64,000 nt of DNA from Ferrimonas balearica. GTDB lineage: Bacteria > Pseudomonadota > Gammaproteobacteria > Enterobacterales > Shewanellaceae. A program made the translations under genes and the position numbers. The DNA lies in assembly GCF_019802055.1 (NCBI RefSeq), contig NZ_JAHVHW010000004.1, forward strand, positions 772,478 through 836,477, written 5' to 3'. Positions 29,694-38,518 of the stretch are shown piece by piece (within the stretch, counting starts at the first letter, position 1; each line of letters opens with the position of its first letter). The notes under the pieces were generated by a model that saw nothing but the letters and a program-made list of their open reading frames with translations, had not been told where the DNA came from and made no database searches.

Positions 29694-29826
29694 GGCGATC
29701 CTCTTTACGTCGTCCCGTTCCGACCCGACGGTCGCCTTTGAGGGGATCCCAACGAAGTGATGCCCGCCTTTCCGGATGCTGCCGACGCTGCACATGACGC
29801 CGGTCCTCTCCTGCATACTCCTTCAT
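29674..29826 (-). CDS. Small arginine-rich protein (50 aa), unknown function
   Basis: A short gene with a strong start: ATG at 29826, six bases after GGAGG. The product begins MKEYAGEDRRHVQRRQHPER and contains four further Arg-Arg pairs in a repeating pattern (HPERR, KGDRRVGTGRRKEDR). About a quarter of its residues are Arg. The paired Asp-Arg-Arg and Gly-Arg-Arg spacing looks conserved rather than random, and I recall short DRR/GRR-rich proteins of this kind in related bacteria, but I cannot name a family. A nucleic-acid-binding role is possible from charge alone. It converges on the GNAT gene with a 20-base overlap. Confidence 0.65.
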   Translation of the reverse strand: MKEYAGEDRRHVQRRQHPERRASLRWDPLKGDRRVGTGRRKEDRLKRYAL

Positions 29827-30115
29827 ACTCAACCTCCAACCTATGCCCAAACTTCAACTATAGCCAAGGCTGAGGGATGCAAGAGGTAAACATCCACCGG
29901 CATAGCAGCTGGCTTTGATTAGCCGACTATAAGGGGGCTTTTTTGGTGGTGAGGATGCCACAGGCATGTGACTGAAGGCGGACCATTACCCCCTTTGCCG
30001 GGAGCGGCCCGGCGGCCGCCAGAAGGGCTTACGCCCCTCTGGACTCCCCTATGCCTCCGGCGCGGCGAATGCCCCTCGCTCCCTCTCCTTTCCATTTCAG
30101 CTCTGGCCAGACTCG

Positions 30116-30150
30116 TTTTTGGAAAGGGCTATCCATACCCTTTCCAAAAA
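30116..30150. repeat. Perfect 13-bp inverted repeat
   Basis: TTTTTGGAAAGGG (30116-30128) and CCCTTTCCAAAAA (30138-30150) flank a 9-nt loop. On either strand the stem ends in five A or T residues. It sits inside the C-rich region and could be a structural element or a terminator. Confidence 0.75.
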
Positions 30151-30320
30151 GCCGGCTCCGCCCTCCATGGCTCCGCGTTCACGCCTATCGGCGTTCACCC
30201 ATGCTCGGCTGGCCACTCGGGCCTTTTTCACTGCGCAGTCCCTGCTCCGCTCAAAAGCCCGGCTACGCCATCCATGGCTTCGCGTTCGTGCCTATCGGCT
30301 CTCACCCCTGGCCCTCGGCT
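30151..30320. repeat. Two diverged ~60-bp direct repeats
   Basis: Unit 1 (30151-30212) and unit 2 (30258-30320) share CCGGCT-CGCC-TCCATGGCT-CGCGTTC-GCCTATCGGC and continue to CTCGGCT, with scattered substitutions. Their presence argues that the region is built from repeated modules, not a protein-coding gene. Confidence 0.65.
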
Positions 30321-30537
30321 TCATTCCCAGTCGCTCCCGCTCGGCGCCGCGAGTCGGCGATGGGGGACGGCTTTCGCCGTGAAAGACCGGCGGACAACAT
30401 CAAAATGGATTCGATTTCGTGGCTATTTTGCTTACTCGTTTACGCGGAAATAGTTAGAAATCGCAACTCTAGGGGCAGAGCCCCGAGGAAACGATTACCA
30501 CCTCAATAGGAGGGGGGTTTAAGACTGACAACAAAAG

Positions 30538-30563
30538 AAAAGGCGGCTCGAAAGCCGCCTTTG
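30538..30563 (-). terminator. Terminator of rraB
   Basis: AAAGGCGGCT and AGCCGCCTTT enclose CGAA; on the minus strand the stem is followed by TCTTTTGTTG. It lies just past the rraB stop codon. Confidence 0.8.
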
Positions 30564-30568
30564 TCTTG

Positions 30569-30940
30569 TTATTGAATCTGCTCTTCAGACTCAACAAAGT
30601 AGGTGCCCCAACCGTCGTAAAGCACATCATGCTTCTCGGCGATGCGGATCAGGGTCTCGCAGTCCTTGTCCAGACGGTCGATGTCCAGCTCATGCTCGAT
30701 AACCGCGTCGAAACAGAACACGATGGCACCGTCATCCAGCTCAACCTCTTCCGCATCCTCAACCTGGAAGCCCGCTTTAAAGACATCCACGGCAACCTTC
30801 TCCAGCGCATCAAAGTCGGCGCTGGCGAAGTGGTGTTCGATGGTATAAGTGGCGTCCCTAACGGAGCCGTCTTCCAGCAGGGCCTCAACGATCTCGCGGG
30901 TCTCTTCCTGCTGTTCGGCAATCAATTGTTCAATGGCCAT
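30569..30940 (-). CDS. rraB: Ribonuclease E inhibitor RraB
   Basis: Protein modulator that binds RNase E and alters degradosome activity on selected mRNAs. The 123-aa acidic protein shows the family segments DATYTIEHHFASADFDALEK and HDVLYDGWGTYFVE. AGGAGAGAG precedes the ATG. The upstream gene plsC ends 28 bases before it, so they may share a transcript. rraB has its own terminator, next to the C-rich region. Confidence 0.93.
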   Translation of the reverse strand: MAIEQLIAEQQEETREIVEALLEDGSVRDATYTIEHHFASADFDALEKVAVDVFKAGFQVEDAEEVELDDGAIVFCFDAVIEHELDIDRLDKDCETLIRIAEKHDVLYDGWGTYFVESEEQIQ

Positions 30941-30968
30941 GGGTCTCTCTCCTCACGCAATGGCGGCA

Positions 30969-31709
30969 TTATACCGCGGCGGTCTGGCTGAGTCTGCGAG
31001 CCTCGGCACTCAACTCATCAAAACGCTTCTGCATCACATCGTAGACCCGTTGAGCCAACTCACGCACATCTTCGCGGCCCATGCCGGCCGTGCAGATAGG
31101 CTCAAGGGCTTCCACGATCACCACGCCGTTACGATGACGACCCAGTTTGATGTCGCCCTGGCAGGAGGAGATCACCGGCACAATCGGCACTCCAGCCTGG
31201 ATGGCGGTGTGGAAGGCGCCACTTTTAAACGGCAACAGACCACGGCCTCGGGAGCGGGTTCCTTCCGGGAAGATCCACACAGACAGGGCTTTCTCGCGGA
31301 TGCTGCGGGCCGCCTTCTCAATGGTGGCGATCGCCTTGGAGCGGTTCTTTCTGTCGATCAGGATATTTCCGGTCAACCAGTAGAGCTGACCAAACAGCGG
31401 GATCCACACCAGGCTCTTTTTGCCGATGCTGACCGTGCCACGGGGCACCATGCTGCTCTGGATGAAAAGATCGAAGTTGTTCTGATGGTTACCCACAAAC
31501 ACCACGGCGTGGTCCTGGGGAAGGTGCTCTTCGCCGCGACGAATCACCTTCACACCCAGCAGAGGGGAGACCTTACCAAAGTAGCGGGCGATCCGGTGTA
31601 CGTTGTCCCGGTGAAACGGCTGAAGCAGCGCATAAACCAGGGAGAGCAGAAACACCAGCACCAGCAAAACCGCTAACAGCAGGGAACGGAATAGCAACAG
31701 CACGCACAC
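30969..31709 (-). CDS. plsC: 1-acyl-sn-glycerol-3-phosphate acyltransferase
   Basis: Acylates lysophosphatidic acid to phosphatidic acid at the inner membrane. The 246-aa protein has an N-terminal hydrophobic anchor (about residues 3-27), the catalytic NHQNNFD (HX4D motif) and the FPEGTRS substrate-binding motif. GTG is the likely start; a second in-frame GTG two codons later is equally possible. It complements the acyl-phosphate enzyme PlsY encoded at 20 kb in the phospholipid pathway. Confidence 0.93.
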   Translation of the reverse strand: MCVLLLFRSLLLAVLLVLVFLLSLVYALLQPFHRDNVHRIARYFGKVSPLLGVKVIRRGEEHLPQDHAVVFVGNHQNNFDLFIQSSMVPRGTVSIGKKSLVWIPLFGQLYWLTGNILIDRKNRSKAIATIEKAARSIREKALSVWIFPEGTRSRGRGLLPFKSGAFHTAIQAGVPIVPVISSCQGDIKLGRHRNGVVIVEALEPICTAGMGREDVRELAQRVYDVMQKRFDELSAEARRLSQTAAV

Positions 31710-31793
31710 AACTCCGGAAACAAAAGGCCGCCCAGTATAGGGATTGGTCGGCCAACAGGCAATGATTTCGGTTAACGCTTGTGCGCTGAGTGG

Positions 31794-32453
31794 TCAGTCA
31801 GAAAGCCACTGCTCAGGCGCAGAAAACTTATCCTGAAGCCGTTCAAAGAATTGCGCCAGATGGAGGCCGTCTGCCAAGCCATGATGGGCCTGAATTACCA
31901 GTGGCATCAGGGTGCGCTCTCCCTGCACATCGTATTTCCCCCACATGATGCGGGGCACGGAGCAGGCCGGCGCCATCGGCATCGGCTGCACCATCTGGGT
32001 AAATCGAAGCCAGGGAACGCAGGAGTGATAGATCAGGTTGTCGGTGCCTTCCGGTTCACCGTTGTAGAGGTTGGGCGACGCACTGGCATTGGCCAGCACC
32101 TGCTGTGCAGCCTCATTGAACTGACTCCAGCTCGATTGCCAGGGGATTGAGGTAAAGCGCACCTGCTGATCCTCCCCCAGCGCAGTCACGGCACAATCCA
32201 GCCGCTCATGCTCCACGATCCCATCCTCGCGGATCCGCCAGCGCATCCAGGGCAGTTCCTGAGCCACCAGGGTGCAGGCATATAGGATGGCGCGGTAGGC
32301 AGACACTCCGTGAGCCTTGCAGTGTGCCAGCAAGGTCTGAACCTCCACATCGGCACAGATCCCGACATAGGGAAGTGCCACGTTTCTGTAGTGATCGAAC
32401 TGTTGTTGGCGGGGGAAGGTATCGGGCGTGAGGTAATGCATCTGCCGGTCCAT
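31794..32453 (-). CDS. CatA-like (chloramphenicol acetyltransferase family) O-acetyltransferase
   Basis: A 219-aa protein of the chloramphenicol acetyltransferase fold. The catalytic His motif HHGLADG (His190-His191) near the C-terminus and the N-terminal FPRQQQFDHYRNVALPYV segment are as in the family, and the length agrees. I use ATG 32453 (MDRQMHYLTPD); an in-frame ATG at 32525 lies in the loop of a hairpin and would add 24 residues not expected in the family. Chromosomal CAT-like proteins in marine bacteria often have no known substrate, so chloramphenicol resistance should not be assumed. It lies downstream of parC. Confidence 0.82.
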   Translation of the reverse strand: MDRQMHYLTPDTFPRQQQFDHYRNVALPYVGICADVEVQTLLAHCKAHGVSAYRAILYACTLVAQELPWMRWRIREDGIVEHERLDCAVTALGEDQQVRFTSIPWQSSWSQFNEAAQQVLANASASPNLYNGEPEGTDNLIYHSCVPWLRFTQMVQPMPMAPACSVPRIMWGKYDVQGERTLMPLVIQAHHGLADGLHLAQFFERLQDKFSAPEQWLSD

Positions 32454-32514
32454 GAGCAATTTTTGGCGCTCACTATAGGGGGTTGTGCCGGACAGAACCA
32501 GTCTGAAGATCACA

Positions 32515-32536
32515 CCGGGGCCCATTAGGGCCCCGG
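32515..32536 (-). terminator. GC-rich hairpin after parC
   Basis: CCGGGGCCC and GGGCCCCGG form a perfect 9-bp stem around a four-base loop, ten bases past the parC stop. There is no T run, so it is a weak or Rho-assisted terminator at best; read-through into the acetyltransferase gene is possible. Confidence 0.45.
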
Positions 32537-32545
32537 TATCTGAGT

Positions 32546-34816
32546 TTACTCGGTGTCGGTATCGGCCTCGTTGACCTCCACCCGATCCACCCGCTGCAAA
32601 CCACGAGGCAGCTTATTGCCTCGACGGCCACGCTCGCCCAGGTAGTGGTCCAGGTCAGCGCTCTTCAGCGTCAGTTTACGTTTGCCGGCCCACAGGGTGA
32701 TCTGCGCGCCCACCGGCAGCACCACCAGGTGCTTCACATACTCTTCGCGGCTCTTGGCCCGCTCGGAGGGGATGCCGATGATCTTGTTGCCCTTGCCCTT
32801 GGCCAGAACCGGCAGTTGGGCGAGCGGGAACAGCAGCATACGACCTTCAGTACTGATCGCCAGCAAACGGTCATTGGCCTGATCACGGATCCGTTGCGGC
32901 GGCAGCACCTCGGCACCCACCGGCACCGTCAGCAACGCCTTACCCGCCTTGTTGCGGCTGACCATCTCCTTGAACTGACCCACAAAGCCGTACCCGGCAT
33001 CCGTGGCCATCAGGTAGTGGTCCTCCTCCAGGCCCATCACTACGTGTTCCAGCTTGGCGCCCGCCACCAGGTTGAATCGCCCGGAGAGGGGCTCACCCTG
33101 GCTTCGTGCGGACGGCAGGGAGTGTGGCTCGGTGGTGTAGGCCCGACCGGAGCTTTCCAGGAACACGACCGGCTGATTGCTGCGGCCTCTAGCGTGGGCC
33201 AGGTAACCGTCACCAGCACGGTAGGAGAGCGCTTCCGGCTCAACATCATGGCCCTTGGCGCAGCGGCCCCAGGCTTTCTGACTCATCACCACGGTAACCG
33301 GCTCAGCAGGCGTCAGCTCCTGCTCAGTCAGAGCACGGGCTTCACCACGCTCGACCAGCGGGCTGCGGCGGTCATCGCCGTACGTTTCTGCGTCCGCCAG
33401 CAGTTCCTTCTTCACCAGAGTTTTTAAACGGCGCTCAGAGGAGAGGATCAGCTCCAGTTTGTCACGCTCGGCTGCCAGCTCCTCCTGTTCGGCGCGGATC
33501 TTGATCTCTTCCAGCTTGGCCAACTGACGGAGTTTGATCTCCAGGATCGCTTCCGCCTGCTTCTCGGACAGGCCAAAGCGGCTCATCAGGGCAGCCTTGG
33601 GCTCGTCCTCAGTGCGGATGATCTCAATCACTTCATCGATATTGAGGAAGGCGATCAGCAAACCATCAAGAATGTGCAGTCGAGCCAGCACCTTATCCAG
33701 ACGATATTGCAGGCGGCGGCGCACCGTCTCGGTGCGGTAAACCAGCCACTCAGCCAGGATCGACTTGAGGTCCCTCACGCCCGGGCGGTTATCCAGCCCC
33801 AGCATGTTAAGGTTTACCCGGTAGCTCTTCTCCAGATCGGTGGTGGCGAAGAGGTGGGCCATCACCTGATCCAGATCGATGCGGTTTGAGCGCGGTACGA
33901 TCACCAGACGGACCGGGTGTTCGTGGTCGGACTCATCACGCAGGTCCGTCACCATCGGCAACTTCTTGGCCTGCATCTGGCCGGCAATCTGTTCAATCAG
34001 CTTACTGCCGGAGACTTGATGCGGCAGCGCCGTCACCACGATCTCACCGTCGATCACCTCATACACGGCACGCATCTTCACTGAGCCCCGACCGGTCTGG
34101 TAGATCTTGGCGATCTCCGCTTTCGGCGTGATGATCTCGGCGGCCGTCGGGTAATCCGGGCCCTGGACGAACTCCATCAGCTCTTCCAGTTCCGCCTTGG
34201 GATTCTCCAGCAGGTGGGCGCAGGCCGAGGCCACTTCCCGAGCGTTGTGTGGCGGAATGTCGGTGGCCATACCCACCGCAATGCCGGTCACGCCGTTAAG
34301 CAGAATGTGCGGCAGTCGGGCCGGCAGCAGCTTGGGCTCTTTCATGGTGCCGTCGAAGTTCGGACCCCACTCAACGGTGCCCTGCCCCAGTTCCGACAGC
34401 AGCACTTCGGAGAAACGGGAGAGGCGGGACTCGGTATAACGCATCGCTGCGAAAGACTTGGGATCGTCCGGCGCACCCCAGTTACCCTGACCATCCACCA
34501 GCGGATAGCGATAGGTGAAGGGCTGTGCCATCAGCACCATCGCTTCGTAACAGGCACTGTCACCGTGCGGGTGGTATTTACCCAGCACGTCACCCACGGT
34601 ACGGGCGGATTTCTTGTATTTGGCGGTGGCGCTCAAGCCCAGCTCGCTCATGGCGTAGATAATACGCCGCTGTACCGGCTTAAGGCCGTCCCCAATGTGC
34701 GGCAGGGCCCGGTCCATAATCACGTACATGGCGTAATTCAGGTAGGCCTGCTCGGTGAACTGGCGCAGAGGCTGCTGCTCCACACCCTCCAGACTCATCG
34801 CATTGTGGTCGGTCAT
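32546..34816 (-). CDS. parC: DNA topoisomerase IV subunit A
   Basis: Cleavage subunit of topoisomerase IV, which unlinks daughter chromosomes. About 756 aa. The catalytic Tyr127 is in [12 protein letters not shown]. In the quinolone-resistance region ([12 protein letters not shown]) Ser87 and Glu91 match the wild-type Ser80 and Glu84 of E. coli, so no classic resistance change is present. I use ATG 34816 ([11 protein letters not shown]); an in-frame GTG at 34825 lies nine bases upstream. parE is on the same strand but is separated from parC by a sugar dehydrogenase gene. Confidence 0.97.
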   Translation of the reverse strand: MTDHNAMSLEGVEQQPLRQFTEQAYLNYAMYVIMDRALPHIGDGLKPVQRRIIYAMSELGLSATAKYKKSARTVGDVLGKYHPHGDSACYEAMVLMAQPFTYRYPLVDGQGNWGAPDDPKSFAAMRYTESRLSRFSEVLLSELGQGTVEWGPNFDGTMKEPKLLPARLPHILLNGVTGIAVGMATDIPPHNAREVASACAHLLENPKAELEELMEFVQGPDYPTAAEIITPKAEIAKIYQTGRGSVKMRAVYEVIDGEIVVTALPHQVSGSKLIEQIAGQMQAKKLPMVTDLRDESDHEHPVRLVIVPRSNRIDLDQVMAHLFATTDLEKSYRVNLNMLGLDNRPGVRDLKSILAEWLVYRTETVRRRLQYRLDKVLARLHILDGLLIAFLNIDEVIEIIRTEDEPKAALMSRFGLSEKQAEAILEIKLRQLAKLEEIKIRAEQEELAAERDKLELILSSERRLKTLVKKELLADAETYGDDRRSPLVERGEARALTEQELTPAEPVTVVMSQKAWGRCAKGHDVEPEALSYRAGDGYLAHARGRSNQPVVFLESSGRAYTTEPHSLPSARSQGEPLSGRFNLVAGAKLEHVVMGLEEDHYLMATDAGYGFVGQFKEMVSRNKAGKALLTVPVGAEVLPPQRIRDQANDRLLAISTEGRMLLFPLAQLPVLAKGKGNKIIGIPSERAKSREEYVKHLVVLPVGAQITLWAGKRKLTLKSADLDHYLGERGRRGNKLPRGLQRVDRVEVNEADTDTE

Positions 34817-34821
34817 GGTTC

Positions 34822-35934
34822 TCACTTTCCGGCGTCGCCGGGGTTGTAACTGAGCCGGTAAATCCGGCCTTTGTAATCGTCAGAGATCAGCAGCGAGCCA
34901 TCCGGGTGGGGCAAAAATGCCACCGGACGAGCCAGGGGAGTCTGGCCATCAAGCCAGCCATCCACCACCACTTCGTAACCGCCATTCTCTCCCCCATCGG
35001 GGATCAGGGCACTGATGCGGTAACCCACTTTGCTGCTGCGGTTCCAGCTGCCGTGCTCGGCGATAAAGAGCGCATTACGGTAGCGGGAGGGAAACTGTTC
35101 GCTCTGGTAGAAGTGCACCCCAAGAGGCGCAACATGGGCCTGAAGCCGGGCAACCGGGTCCACAAAATCGGCCTTCATTTGGGGGCTTGGAACAAACTCC
35201 GGATCAGCCACTTCGCCACCGTGCCAGTATGGGTAACCGAAGTGACTGCCCACTTTCTCCAGGCGGTTTATCTCATCCGGCGGTGAATCATCGCCCAGAT
35301 GATCCCGGCCGTTATCGGAAAACCAGAGCTGGCCGGTCTGTGGATGGAAGTCGAAACCCACGGAGTTACGTACCCCACGGGCCAACACCTCTCGGCGGCC
35401 CCGCTCCAGATCCAACGCCAGGATGGTGGCATAGGGCTCAGCCGGGTTGCAGATGTTGCAGGGTGCCCCTACCGGCACCACAAGGCGTCCATCCGGCGCA
35501 AAATCCAGGTACTTCCAGCCATGATGGGCATCGCTGGGCAGATCATCCACCAACACCTCCGGCGTACCGGGATTATCCAGACGGGACTCAATGTCGCGAT
35601 ACACCAGGATCTGGCTTACCGCCGCCACATAGAGGTCGCCGTCACGGAAGGCGATACCGGAGGGCAGAAACAACCCCTCTGCCAATACCGCCACCTTATC
35701 CGGCTCGCCATCCCCGTCGCTGTCGGTCACCGCATGGACTTTGCCCGCCTTGCGGGAGCCGACAAACAGGGTGCCCTTGTCGCCCCAGGCCATCTGGCGG
35801 GCATTCTCCACCCCATCGAGATAGAGCTCCAGGGTGAAGCCCGGCGGCAGATTAGCCTGAGTCACTGCCGGTACCGCCGCTGCGGTTGGCGCCAATAAGG
35901 CGAGTGTGGTGATCAGGGTCCGTCCCAGTGTCAT
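34822..35934 (-). CDS. PQQ-dependent sugar dehydrogenase-like (sorbosone dehydrogenase family) exported protein
   Basis: A 370-aa beta-propeller protein related to soluble aldose/sorbosone dehydrogenases. A signal peptide (about residues 1-20) sends it to the periplasm. Family segments are [69 protein letters not shown] and [16 protein letters not shown] lies six bases before the ATG. It starts 12 bases after parE and ends five bases before parC, so it is embedded in the topoisomerase IV transcript, an unusual place for a periplasmic enzyme. Cofactor and substrate are not certain. Confidence 0.85.
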   Translation of the reverse strand: MTLGRTLITTLALLAPTAAAVPAVTQANLPPGFTLELYLDGVENARQMAWGDKGTLFVGSRKAGKVHAVTDSDGDGEPDKVAVLAEGLFLPSGIAFRDGDLYVAAVSQILVYRDIESRLDNPGTPEVLVDDLPSDAHHGWKYLDFAPDGRLVVPVGAPCNICNPAEPYATILALDLERGRREVLARGVRNSVGFDFHPQTGQLWFSDNGRDHLGDDSPPDEINRLEKVGSHFGYPYWHGGEVADPEFVPSPQMKADFVDPVARLQAHVAPLGVHFYQSEQFPSRYRNALFIAEHGSWNRSSKVGYRISALIPDGGENGGYEVVVDGWLDGQTPLARPVAFLPHPDGSLLISDDYKGRIYRLSYNPGDAGK

Positions 35935-35946
35935 CCTTGGCTCCCG

Positions 35947-37839
35947 TTAGTTGTCCAGATCGGCCATATCGCCGTTGCGTTCCAGCCACTCCTTGCGGTC
36001 GCCGGCCCGTTTTTTGGCCAGCAACATATCCATCAGCGCCATGGTGGCTTCCGCATCATCCACCGTCAGCTGCACCAGACGGCGGGTATTGGGGTCCATG
36101 GTGGTCTCACGAAGCTGGACCGGGTTCATCTCACCCAGACCCTTAAATCGGGTGACCTGAACCTTACCGCGTTTGTTCTCCGCCTTGATGCGATCCAGGA
36201 TCCCCTGTTTCTCGCCCTCATCCAGGGCATAGAACACCTCTTTGCCCACATCAACACGGAACAGCGGCGGCATCGCCACATAAACGTGGCCGCGCTCCAC
36301 CAGAGTGCGGAAGTGCTGCATAAACAGGGCGCAAAGCAGCGTGGCGATGTGCAGACCATCGGAGTCCGCATCCGCCAGAATGCAGATCTTGCCGTAGCGC
36401 AGGCCGGAGATGTCATCAGAGTCGGGGTCACAGCCAATGGCCACCGAGATGTCATGCACCTCCTGAGAGGCCAGTACCTGGGCAGCTTCCACCTCCCAGG
36501 TGTTCAGGATCTTACCCCGCAGCGGCATGATCGCCTGGAACTCCTTGTCCCGGGCCTGCTTGGCACTGCCGCCTGCGGAGTCCCCCTCCACCAGGAACAG
36601 TTCGCCACGGCTGGCGTCCTGACCACTGCAATCGGTCAGTTTACCCGGCAGAGCCGGACCGGAGGTGACCTTCTTACGAGCCACCTTCTTGGCTTTGCGA
36701 AGACGGCTCTGGGCGTTGTTGATGCACAGCTCCGCCAGCAGTTCCGCCTGGTCGGTGTGCTCATTCAGCCACAGGCTGAAGGCGTCGCGCACCACGCCAG
36801 TCACAAACGCGGAGGCTTGACGGGAGGAGAGACGCTCTTTGGTCTGCCCGGCAAACTGAGGATCCTGCATCTTGGTGGAGAGGATGTAGCTGGCCTTGTC
36901 CCAGATGTCTTCGGGACCCAGCTTAATGCCCCGGGGCAACAGGTTGCGGAACTCGCAGAACTCCCGCATCGCCTCCAGCAGACCCTGACGGAAACCGTTC
37001 ACATGGGTACCGCCCTGAGCCGTCGGGATCAGGTTTACGTAGGATTCCCCGATGCTGTCGCCGCCCTCCGGTAGCCAGAGCACCGCCCAGTCCACCGCTT
37101 CGTTGTTGCCGGAGAAGGTACCGACAAAGGGTTCTTCCGGCAGCTTGGGCCACTCTTTGACGGCGTCCACCAGGTAGTCGCGCAGGCCATCCTCAAAGTG
37201 CCACTCGTGGCGCTCCCCTTTGATTTTGTCGTCAAAGCGGATCTTCAGGCCCGGACAAAGCACCGCTTTGGCCCGCAACAGGTGGATCAGGCGGGTCGCG
37301 GAGAATTTCTCTGAGTCAAAGTACTTTGGGTCCGGCCAGAAGTGCACTCGGGTACCGGTATTGCGACGACCGCAGGTTCCGGTCACCGTCAGGTCCTGCA
37401 CCTTATTGCCATGCTCAAAAGCGATCTCATACACCTGAGCGTCGCGCCGAACGGTCACCTCAACGCGGCGGGACAGGGCGTTCACCACGGAGATACCCAC
37501 ACCGTGCAAGCCCCCGGAGAACTGATAGTTCTTGTTGGAGAACTTACCACCGGCGTGCAGGCGGCAAAGGATCAACTCCACCCCGGGCACCCCCTCTTCC
37601 GGGTGGATGTCCACCGGCATGCCTCGTCCATCATCGATCACTTCCAAAGAGTGATCGGGATGGAGGATCACCTGGATCTCACTGGCGTGGCCAGCCAGGG
37701 CTTCATCGACACTGTTGTCGATCACTTCCTGACCAAGGTGGTTGGGACGGGTGGTATCGGTGTACATGCCGGGGCGTTTCTGCACCGGCTCCAATCCACT
37801 GAGTACCTCAATGGCATCAGAGGTATATTGCGTGCTCAT
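35947..37839 (-). CDS. parE: DNA topoisomerase IV subunit B
   Basis: ATPase subunit of topoisomerase IV. About 630 aa, with the GHKL ATP site (EVIDNSVDEALAG, DDGRGMPVDIHPEEG, GGLHGVGISVVNALS) and the TOPRIM segment (ELFLVEGDSAGGSAKQARD, ILADADSDGLHI). The ATG at 37839 (MSTQYTSDAIEVLSGLEPVQ) matches other ParE proteins; a TTG at 37851 would add four residues. It ends the run nudF-yqiB-cpdA-yqiA-parE, the same order as in E. coli. Confidence 0.97.
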   Translation of the reverse strand: MSTQYTSDAIEVLSGLEPVQKRPGMYTDTTRPNHLGQEVIDNSVDEALAGHASEIQVILHPDHSLEVIDDGRGMPVDIHPEEGVPGVELILCRLHAGGKFSNKNYQFSGGLHGVGISVVNALSRRVEVTVRRDAQVYEIAFEHGNKVQDLTVTGTCGRRNTGTRVHFWPDPKYFDSEKFSATRLIHLLRAKAVLCPGLKIRFDDKIKGERHEWHFEDGLRDYLVDAVKEWPKLPEEPFVGTFSGNNEAVDWAVLWLPEGGDSIGESYVNLIPTAQGGTHVNGFRQGLLEAMREFCEFRNLLPRGIKLGPEDIWDKASYILSTKMQDPQFAGQTKERLSSRQASAFVTGVVRDAFSLWLNEHTDQAELLAELCINNAQSRLRKAKKVARKKVTSGPALPGKLTDCSGQDASRGELFLVEGDSAGGSAKQARDKEFQAIMPLRGKILNTWEVEAAQVLASQEVHDISVAIGCDPDSDDISGLRYGKICILADADSDGLHIATLLCALFMQHFRTLVERGHVYVAMPPLFRVDVGKEVFYALDEGEKQGILDRIKAENKRGKVQVTRFKGLGEMNPVQLRETTMDPNTRRLVQLTVDDAEATMALMDMLLAKKRAGDRKEWLERNGDMADLDN

Positions 37840-37894
37840 CAGGCGTTCCAATTAGGCGTTATCGGGCCATCATAGCCATGGCCCCGTCGTGGGT

Positions 37895-38491
37895 TCAAGC
37901 CAGCCCCAAAAAGGCGAAGGCTTCAGGCAAGCGCTGTTCAAACCCTTGAAAACTATGGTCACCACCGCGCTCGACACGCAGTTGACCCAGGCGATACTTG
38001 GCTTCAGCTTGTCGGTAATCCAAAACCTCATCGCCGGTTTGCAGCAGCACCATATAGCGCTCAGGCTGCAGCAGGACAGGCGTATCCATCGCTTGCAGTT
38101 GTCCCATATGCTCCGGCTCGACGCGGTAACGCTCGCCGGTATAGGGGTTTTCCTGTTCACCAATGTAATCCGCCAGCAGTTCATAGGGGCGAACCGCTGG
38201 ATTAATCAGTACGGCTTTCAGTTGATCCTGTCCGGTTTCCGCCACCAGCGTTTCCAACAGGTAGCTGGCCAGATAACCGCCCAGAGAGCTCCCCATCAGA
38301 CGCAGCGGCTCGCCCGCCTTCAGCGCGGTCTGTGCCAACGGCAGCAACTGTTCACGGACGGCGCTGGGCGCCGTCGCCAGCCTGGGCATCGCCAACGGTT
38401 CCTGGGGATGGTGGGTCGCCACGTATTGGGCCACCTGAGTGGCCTTGGTGGAGCTGGGGGCGCTGTTAAAGCCGTGCAGATAGAGGAGCAT
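37895..38491 (-). CDS. yqiA: YqiA family esterase (alpha/beta hydrolase)
   Basis: A small alpha/beta-hydrolase of 198 aa with esterase activity reported for the E. coli homologue. The oxyanion segment YLHGFNSAPSS is at the N-terminus, the nucleophile is Ser69 in MGSSLGGYLA, and the C-terminal GGDHSF supplies the catalytic His. AAGGAAAGG precedes the ATG. It lies between cpdA and parE, as in other gammaproteobacteria, presumably on one transcript. Confidence 0.92.
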   Translation of the reverse strand: MLLYLHGFNSAPSSTKATQVAQYVATHHPQEPLAMPRLATAPSAVREQLLPLAQTALKAGEPLRLMGSSLGGYLASYLLETLVAETGQDQLKAVLINPAVRPYELLADYIGEQENPYTGERYRVEPEHMGQLQAMDTPVLLQPERYMVLLQTGDEVLDYRQAEAKYRLGQLRVERGGDHSFQGFEQRLPEAFAFLGLA

Positions 38492-38518
38492 GGGTTCCTT
38501 TCCTTGTCCTCCCCCGGT

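Larger units (their letters stand above)
29940..30530. other. C-rich, hairpin-rich region without a convincing gene
   Basis: This stretch between the small Arg-rich gene and rraB is unlike its surroundings. The plus strand is rich in C and T and nearly free of stops in all three frames (open about 29968-30453, 30051-30509 and 30119-30382), but the products are Pro/Arg/Ser-rich, lack ribosome-binding sites and repeat internally. Several hairpins are visible: CCAGAAGGGC/GCCCCTCTGG at 30019-30042, a perfect 13-bp stem at 30116-30150 and GGGGC-AGA-GCCCC at 30472-30484. A pair of similar ~60-bp segments lies at 30151-30212 and 30258-30320. It may be a non-coding RNA, an intergenic repeat family or a mobile-element remnant. 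Confidence 0.5.

Noticed and set aside
29968..30509. Overlapping plus-strand frames of up to 161 codons in the C-rich region
   Set aside because: All three frames are open together, no start has a ribosome-binding site, and the products repeat internally with the DNA repeats.
32454..32525. 24-residue extension of the CAT-like protein
   Set aside because: The ATG at 32525 lies in the loop of a 9-bp hairpin and the added residues are outside the family length.
34546..34575. Quinolone-resistance change in ParC
   Set aside because: The Ser and Glu of the [10 protein letters not shown] motif are both wild type.
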